Source: Bacteroidota bacterium (GTDB lineage: Bacteria > Bacteroidota > Bacteroidia > Chitinophagales > Chitinophagaceae). From it: DNA of 19,556 nucleotides. Where the stretch lies: assembly GCA_023433755.1 (NCBI GenBank), contig JAEYUA010000127.1, positions 1 to 19,556 on the forward strand, in the 5' to 3' direction. Positions within the stretch are counted from its first letter, which is position 1, and the number at the start of each line of letters is the position of its first letter. A program made the translations under genes and the position numbers. Below, one piece after another: positions 17,063 to 19,556 of the stretch. A model generated the notes under the pieces. The model was given only the letters and a program-made list of their open reading frames with translations, was not told the DNA's origin and ran no database searches.

Positions 17063-17119
17063 ACCGGGCATAAATTTTATAGCTAGATTCAGCGTACCAG
17101 ATTTTTTAAATAGCTGAAC

Positions 17120-17680
17120 ATGATCAAAAAGTTGACGGGTGAAGTTTGGAAACCATTAGTGTTTAGTGGAAGTAAGGAATTGCGCAACCGTTATGCCGTG
17201 TCTTCGGCTGGCAGGATCGCCAGTTATAAGGAAGACATTCTGCAGGATGGAAAATTACTGAACGGCTCGCTCACTACGGGCTACCGCACGCTAAACCTGC
17301 ATCGGCCCGGGCATAAAGGCACCTTGTATATACACAGGGAACTGGCCCGGATCTTTTTAAAAAAGACCTCTGCCAAACAAAAGTTTGTAATTCATAAGAA
17401 TCACAACAAACTGGACAATTCAGTAAAGAACCTGCAATGGGCTACACTGGAGGAAATGATCACCCACCAGCAGAAAAGCCCTGCGAAACTGGCCTATAAA
17501 AAACGCCAGGCCAACCGCGAGGTAGGACTCAAACTCACAGCAGGGCAGGTAAGGAAGATCAAAGACCAGCTTAATAAAAAGAACCGCCGGGTAACGATCA
17601 AGCAACTGGCCGATAAATACGAGGTCAGTGAAATGACGATGTACAGGATAAAGAGTGGGGAGAATTGGGGAAGGATTTAG
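17120..17680 (+). CDS. NUMOD4/HNH-type protein with C-terminal helix-turn-helix
   Basis: A 186-aa protein combining parts usually seen in homing-type endonucleases. NUMOD4 comes first (about 8-35, EVWKPL then YAVSSAGRI). An HNH-like core follows (about 70-108, IHRELARIF, then IHKNHNKLDNSVKNLQW). A C-terminal helix-turn-helix (about 137-183, LTAGQVRKIKDQL, TIKQLADKYEVSEMTMYRIK) completes it. The His at 92 and the trailing Asn residues are kept, but the Asp/Asn that normally precedes the His is Ile91, so cleavage activity is uncertain. It is free-standing and not inside an intron or a phage. Such proteins are common and multicopy in Bacteroidota. It could be a selfish nuclease or one retained for DNA binding. 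It follows ligA by 57 bases and ends 2 bases before repeat element B. Confidence 0.82.
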   Translation: MIKKLTGEVWKPLVFSGSKELRNRYAVSSAGRIASYKEDILQDGKLLNGSLTTGYRTLNLHRPGHKGTLYIHRELARIFLKKTSAKQKFVIHKNHNKLDNSVKNLQWATLEEMITHQQKSPAKLAYKKRQANREVGLKLTAGQVRKIKDQLNKKNRRVTIKQLADKYEVSEMTMYRIKSGENWGRI

Positions 17681-17682
17681 TG

Positions 17683-17852
17683 AAGCTACTAGCTGCAAGC
17701 TGCAAGCTGCAAGATTCTATGCGGCTAGTGTTAACAGTTATTTACCTACTAAATCTTTGAAGGCACTCCTGGATTTAGTTAATTTAATATCACTATAAAA
17801 TATCTGCATAAGGTCTTGCAGCTTGCAGCTTGCAGCTTGACGCTTGCAGCTT
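17683..17852. repeat. Heptamer-armed inverted-repeat element B
   Basis: The left arm (17685-17712) is GCTACTA followed by three GCTGCAA units, then GATTCTATGC. The right arm (17816-17852) is three TTGCAGC units, one TTGACGC and one more TTGCAGC, immediately preceded by GCATAAGGTC (reverse of GACCTTATGC). The arms can pair over three whole units plus flanks. The A/T-rich middle (about 100 bases) shows no similarity to elements A or C. The element occupies almost all of the gap between the converging NUMOD4 and lipoprotein genes, so it may act as a shared terminator. Confidence 0.85.
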
Positions 17853-17859
17853 CTCCCCC

Positions 17860-18288
17860 TCACCTCTCAAAATGAAAAACGTACGTCCTCAGCCCCTGCC
17901 TGATAAATCCCTTGAACTTGTTGGTACCGGTGAATTGGATTTCTTCGAACAATTCTGAACGGACTTGCTGGGTGGTGAAATTAACAGCCGCGATATGAAG
18001 CTGGCGCACCTGCTGGTCGTTTACGAAAGTCCTTTCTATATCCCAGCTACCGGAATAAACATCACCATTGGTGTCATTGAATACAAGTCCGCCATTCTCA
18101 TTAAATTCAAACTGGCTGCCTTCACGAAAGGGCAGATCATCTGTATCACCACCAAAGCCCACCCTATTGACGCGGTCAAGCTGCCAGGTACCAATGATCC
18201 TGTCTTTATAAGACTTCAGCACATCCTTGCTGCAACTGCCGAGGAACAATACAGCGGAAATAATCAGGAGTGTATAAATTTTATTCAT
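17860..18288 (-). CDS. Small lipocalin-like lipoprotein, function unknown
   Basis: The 142-aa product has a signal peptide ending in LGSC (Cys19) and is therefore a lipoprotein. After a short linker, IIGTWQLDRVNRVGF (about 31-45) is the opening strand motif of lipocalin-like families of Bacteroidota. An alternating beta pattern follows (FEFNENGGLVFND, YSGSWDIER, KFKGFI), consistent with a small beta-barrel. No catalytic residues are recognised. Its 5' side faces the DUF1206 gene across repeat element C, and its stop codon lies 8 bases from repeat element B. The fold call is moderate and the biological role is unknown. Confidence 0.75.
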   Translation of the reverse strand: MNKIYTLLIISAVLFLGSCSKDVLKSYKDRIIGTWQLDRVNRVGFGGDTDDLPFREGSQFEFNENGGLVFNDTNGDVYSGSWDIERTFVNDQQVRQLHIAAVNFTTQQVRSELFEEIQFTGTNKFKGFIRQGLRTYVFHFER

Positions 18289-18377
18289 ACGCCTTGTTTT
18301 TCCTAAAGTTCCTGCGAAAAATCGCAGGTGGATTCACACGCTTGAGGAGTTAACAAAAATTTGGAAAGGCTTTGGAA

Positions 18378-18507
18378 TAGCTGCTAGCTGCTAGACCTTA
18401 TGCGACGATAACCTCGTCTTCCAAACACTTCAATTGTTGAATATTTGAATCTTTATTGTTTAACCGAATCTAAATTCTAGCAGCTAGTAGCTAGTGGCTA
18501 GCTGCTT
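18378..18507. repeat. Heptamer-armed inverted-repeat element C
   Basis: The left arm is two GCTGCTA units (18380-18393) followed directly by GACCTTATGC (18394-18403), identical to the inner motif of element B. The right arm (18478-18507) is TAGCAGC, TAGTAGC, TAGTGGC and TAGCTGC, preceded by TAAATTC (reverse GAATTTA). The element lies in the divergent gap between the lipoprotein and DUF1206 genes, so their promoters must lie in or next to it. The middle also holds a small palindrome, TTCAATTGTTGAA. Confidence 0.85.
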
Positions 18508-18545
18508 CCATTTCGCCGCGGTATCGTATTTGCTTCCGTGCTGCT

Positions 18546-19367
18546 ATGACAAATATTGCATTGCCTGGAAAGAAGAGCTGGATTGCGGGTATTGCCCGCG
18601 CAGGGTTCATTGCCAAGGGAATGGTTTACCTGGTATTGGGCACATTGGCCTTTTTGGCTGCATTTGAACTGGGCGGACAGTCAGAAAAACAAACCAGCCA
18701 AAGTGGTGTGTTCAACTCGGTGAAAGAATGGCCCGGGGGTATGTTCCTGCTGGTGCTGCTGACAGCAGGACTTGTATGTTATACTGTCTGGCGCTTTATC
18801 CAGGTATTTAACATTGCAGAGAGAGACCAGAAAAAGAAATGGGGTAAAAGGGTCCGCTATATTTTCAGCGGCATTGCATATTTATTGCTGGCGTTTTCCG
18901 CACTTCAACTCATCCTGCACAGCCAGTCGCAGGACAATGGTGACAGCAAACAGTATTGGGCAGCCGAAATTCTCAGCAAGCCATTCGGACAATGGTTGCT
19001 GGGGATAGCCGCGCTGGGTGTGGCAGCAACAGGTATCTACCAATTATGGTATGGCATCTCGGAACATTATAAAAAACATGTGGAGGAGCAGAACATCTCC
19101 TCTTCCATTGCATCAAGGCTGGTGCTTACAGGCAAGATCGGCTATATATCCAGGGGCATTGTGTGGTTGTTGTTAGCCTGGCTGCTGATGCAGGCTGCCA
19201 TTCATGCCAACCCGGGTGAGGCAGGCGACACTTCAAAAGCATTTGCCTTCCTGGAAGAATGGTCGGCAGGTTCCATCCTGCTGGCACTGCTGGCCCTGGG
19301 ACTGGTTGCTTACGGGATCTTCAATTTTGTGAGGGCGGCGTATGAGAGGTTTGAATCGGGTTCGTGA
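18546..19367 (+). CDS. DUF1206 integral membrane protein
   Basis: A 273-aa membrane protein with six predicted helices (about 22-42, 64-86, 104-124, 148-170, 200-220, 242-264) arranged as three repeated pairs. Each pair opens with a similar motif: ARAGFIAKGMVYLVLG, RVRYIFSGIAYLLLA and GKIGYISRGIVWLLLA. This threefold repeat is the DUF1206 signature. Loops between pairs are rich in Lys, Arg and Glu. No function is established for the family and nothing here suggests one. The start ATG lies 39 bases after repeat element C and no Shine-Dalgarno sequence is visible. Confidence 0.9.
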   Translation: MTNIALPGKKSWIAGIARAGFIAKGMVYLVLGTLAFLAAFELGGQSEKQTSQSGVFNSVKEWPGGMFLLVLLTAGLVCYTVWRFIQVFNIAERDQKKKWGKRVRYIFSGIAYLLLAFSALQLILHSQSQDNGDSKQYWAAEILSKPFGQWLLGIAALGVAATGIYQLWYGISEHYKKHVEEQNISSSIASRLVLTGKIGYISRGIVWLLLAWLLMQAAIHANPGEAGDTSKAFAFLEEWSAGSILLALLALGLVAYGIFNFVRAAYERFESGS

Positions 19368-19416
19368 GACGCTGCGCCAGCCGTAGCTTCAGCGAAGGTT
19401 GGTGAATCGTGAGACG
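19362..19416. repeat. Ten-base direct repeats flanking the palindromic repeat
   Basis: TCGTGAGACG occurs at 19362-19371 and again at 19407-19416, on either side of the palindromic repeat at 19370-19402. The second copy runs on into GTGAGAT, giving two near-identical heptamers. This could be a target-site duplication or a separate short tandem repeat. The first copy overlaps the end of the DUF1206 coding region. Confidence 0.5.
19370..19402. repeat. GC-rich palindromic dispersed repeat, copy 2
   Basis: The 33-base sequence matches 3-35 at 29 of 33 positions. Its hairpin arms are CCAGCC (19377-19382) and GGTTGG (19397-19402), which pair in RNA with a G-U pair. It lies immediately after the DUF1206 stop codon. 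Confidence 0.7.
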
Positions 19417-19444
19417 TGAGATCATGCCGGGGGTTTATTCGTAG

Positions 19445-19465
19445 GGACATGCCAACGGCATGTCC
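19445..19465. repeat. Perfect hairpin downstream of the DUF1206 gene
   Basis: GGACATGCC (19445-19453), loop AAC, GGCATGTCC (19457-19465) form a nine-base perfect stem. No T-run follows on the plus strand, so it is a stable hairpin or dispersed repeat rather than a standard intrinsic terminator. No gene was found from 19368 to the window end. Confidence 0.6.
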
Positions 19466-19556
19466 GCAAAACGATAATTACATTGCTTTACCAAATGATA
19501 TAAATGGATAAGTTAATGGTGTGCAGGCAATGAAAAGAAATATTGAATGCTAACCG

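Noticed and set aside
17088..17118. TTCAGC/GCTGAA inverted repeat between ligA and the NUMOD4 gene
   Set aside because: The stem is only six bases with a 19-base loop and overlaps the start region of the next gene. It is likely chance and not a terminator.
17683..17852. Tandem repeats resembling a CRISPR array
   Set aside because: The units are seven bases with no spacers, and the two arrays are inverted relative to each other. No cas genes are present.
19504..19556. Possible gene start at the right edge
   Set aside because: Both ATG codons seen there run into stop codons within ten codons.

Overview
The window looks like chromosomal DNA from a Bacteroidota bacterium, most likely a member of the Chitinophagaceae or a close relative. 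The evidence is a SusC/SusD outer-membrane pair, several surface-lipoprotein signal peptides, a type IX secretion sorting domain on an amylase, start codons without a Shine-Dalgarno sequence, and a NUMOD4/HNH protein of a kind common in this phylum. No stretch longer than 300 bases lacks a gene. I saw no tRNA, rRNA, CRISPR array or insertion sequence.

The left three quarters (165-14713) is one polysaccharide utilization locus, all on the minus strand. In transcription order it encodes a secreted multidomain GH13 amylase, a Nudix-winged-helix regulator whose ATG directly follows the amylase stop codon, a SusC transporter, a SusD lipoprotein, two SusE/SusF-like glycan-binding lipoproteins, a GH53 endo-beta-1,4-galactanase lipoprotein and a large clan GH-A glycosidase. 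SusC to the long SusE/F gene are closely spaced and end at a strong intrinsic terminator (3773-3804). The two glycosidase genes lie beyond it. A near-palindromic site, TAATGTGT-N7-ACACATTA, occurs about 30-60 bases before both the amylase and susC start codons, so the Nudix protein may control both units. The GH53 enzyme points to type I (arabino)galactan and the GH13 enzyme to an alpha-glucan, so the substrate is not settled.

The right quarter (14978-19367) holds unrelated genes: NAD-dependent DNA ligase (ligA, plus), a NUMOD4/HNH/helix-turn-helix protein (plus), a small lipocalin-like lipoprotein (minus) and a DUF1206 membrane protein (plus).

The most unusual feature is in the intergenic DNA. 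Three gaps each hold an element of about 130-170 bases whose two ends are inverted arrays of a seven-base unit (GCTRCNA). Several arms adjoin a shared inner motif, GACCTTATGC. The middles are unrelated. A second, GC-rich palindromic repeat family (core GCTTYAGCGAAGG) lies at both edges of the window, just beyond the 3' ends of the outermost genes.
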